A DNA stretch of 5,982 nt from an uncultured Treponema sp. (GTDB lineage Bacteria > Spirochaetota > Spirochaetia > Treponematales > Treponemataceae): the NCBI GenBank assembly GCA_937885475.1, contig CAKZZR010000239.1:1-5982 (forward strand), read 5' to 3'. Made by a program: the position numbers and the translations under genes. Shown piece by piece: positions 5,667 to 5,982 of the stretch; position 1 is the stretch's first letter; the number at the start of each line of letters is the position of its first letter. The notes under the pieces were generated by a model, which was not told where the DNA came from, ran no database searches, and saw only the letters and a list, made by a program, of their open reading frames with translations.

Positions 5667-5982
5667 TTAAATTGAATATTCAACTTCCTGAACCTTGCCG
5701 CCAAGATTGAGAATGTCAAGAATCTTGTTGCGGTAGATTGCGAACGTGTCCTGCACGCGGGCGCGCGGACGCGGCAGGTCAATGTCAATCACTGCCTCAA
5801 CGCGGCTAGGGCGGGCGCTCATAACCACAACCTTGTCGCTCATGTAAATTGCCTCGTCAACGTCGTGAGTCACCATGAGCATGGTCATATTATTCTCGTT
5901 CTTTATGCGCAGAATCTCATCCTGAAGGTTCATGCGAGTGAACGCGTCCAGCGCGCCAAGCGGCTCGTCAAGCAAAAGCACC
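5667..5982 (-). CDS. ABC importer ATP-binding protein, SsuB/TauB/NrtD-like, 3' part only
   Basis: The C-terminal 105 or so residues of an ABC ATPase; the 5' part, with Walker A and the signature motif, lies beyond the right edge. The fragment opens in Walker B (VLLLDEP) and runs into the D-loop GALD. The switch histidine follows in VTHDVDEA, then SDKVVVMSARP and a short C-terminal tail ending VEYSI. The GTG at 5979-5981 encodes the first Walker B valine and is not a start. The LDEPLGALDAFTR and VTHDVDEA combination is typical of the NitT/TauT (nitrate, sulfonate, taurine, thiamine-precursor) importer class. That class normally partners with NMT1-type binding proteins like the one encoded at the left end of this window. 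It precedes the trans-sulfuration gene by 36 bases on the same strand, suggesting an operon whose promoter is outside the window. Substrate is not determinable from this fragment. Confidence 0.88.
   Translation of the reverse strand, partial: VLLLDEPLGALDAFTRMNLQDEILRIKNENNMTMLMVTHDVDEAIYMSDKVVVMSARPSRVEAVIDIDLPRPRARVQDTFAIYRNKILDILNLGGKVQEVEYSI

Overview
The window reads as a chromosomal segment from a Gram-negative-type anaerobe with moderate GC. My best guess is a spirochaete such as a Treponema of the gut or oral group. This rests on the overall feel of the proteins, the Leu-Gly-Gly-Cys lipobox and the Lys-rich N-termini, not on any marker gene. There are no RNA genes, insertion sequences, CRISPR arrays or phage genes. 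Coding density is very high.

Left part, plus strand (1-2127): a short leader with weak promoter-like elements precedes a lipoprotein solute-binding protein of the NMT1/THI5, SsuA/TauA (NitT/TauT) type. The next gene starts directly after its stop codon. It encodes a MacB/FtsX-like membrane protein with an N-terminal anchor and an extracytoplasmic domain. It appears to lack the C-terminal multi-helix FtsX block and carries a Lys/Ala-rich linker built from a degenerate 9-residue tandem repeat.

Middle, plus strand (2191-4452): a large membrane-bound c-di-GMP protein with the order TM, dCache sensor domain, TM, degenerate GGDEF (YADHF), EAL. The EAL domain keeps its catalytic signature residues, so the protein is predicted to be a ligand-controlled c-di-GMP phosphodiesterase. 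It starts without a convincing Shine-Dalgarno and may be leaderless.

Right part, minus strand (4455-5982): a PLP-dependent trans-sulfuration enzyme, most like cystathionine beta-lyase, lies downstream of the 3' part of an SsuB/TauB-type ABC ATPase that runs off the right edge. The two are 36 bases apart on the same strand and probably form an operon. The phosphodiesterase and the trans-sulfuration gene converge tail to tail with two bases between stop codons, which sit in an 8-base palindrome.

Working picture (inference): the solute-binding lipoprotein and the ATPase belong to the same importer class. The trans-sulfuration enzyme beside the ATPase points to uptake and use of an organosulfur compound or sulfur amino acid. 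The permease for that importer is not in the window and may lie beyond the right edge. The truncated FtsX-like protein paired with an importer-type binding protein is the most unusual element; a previously undescribed system is not demonstrated.
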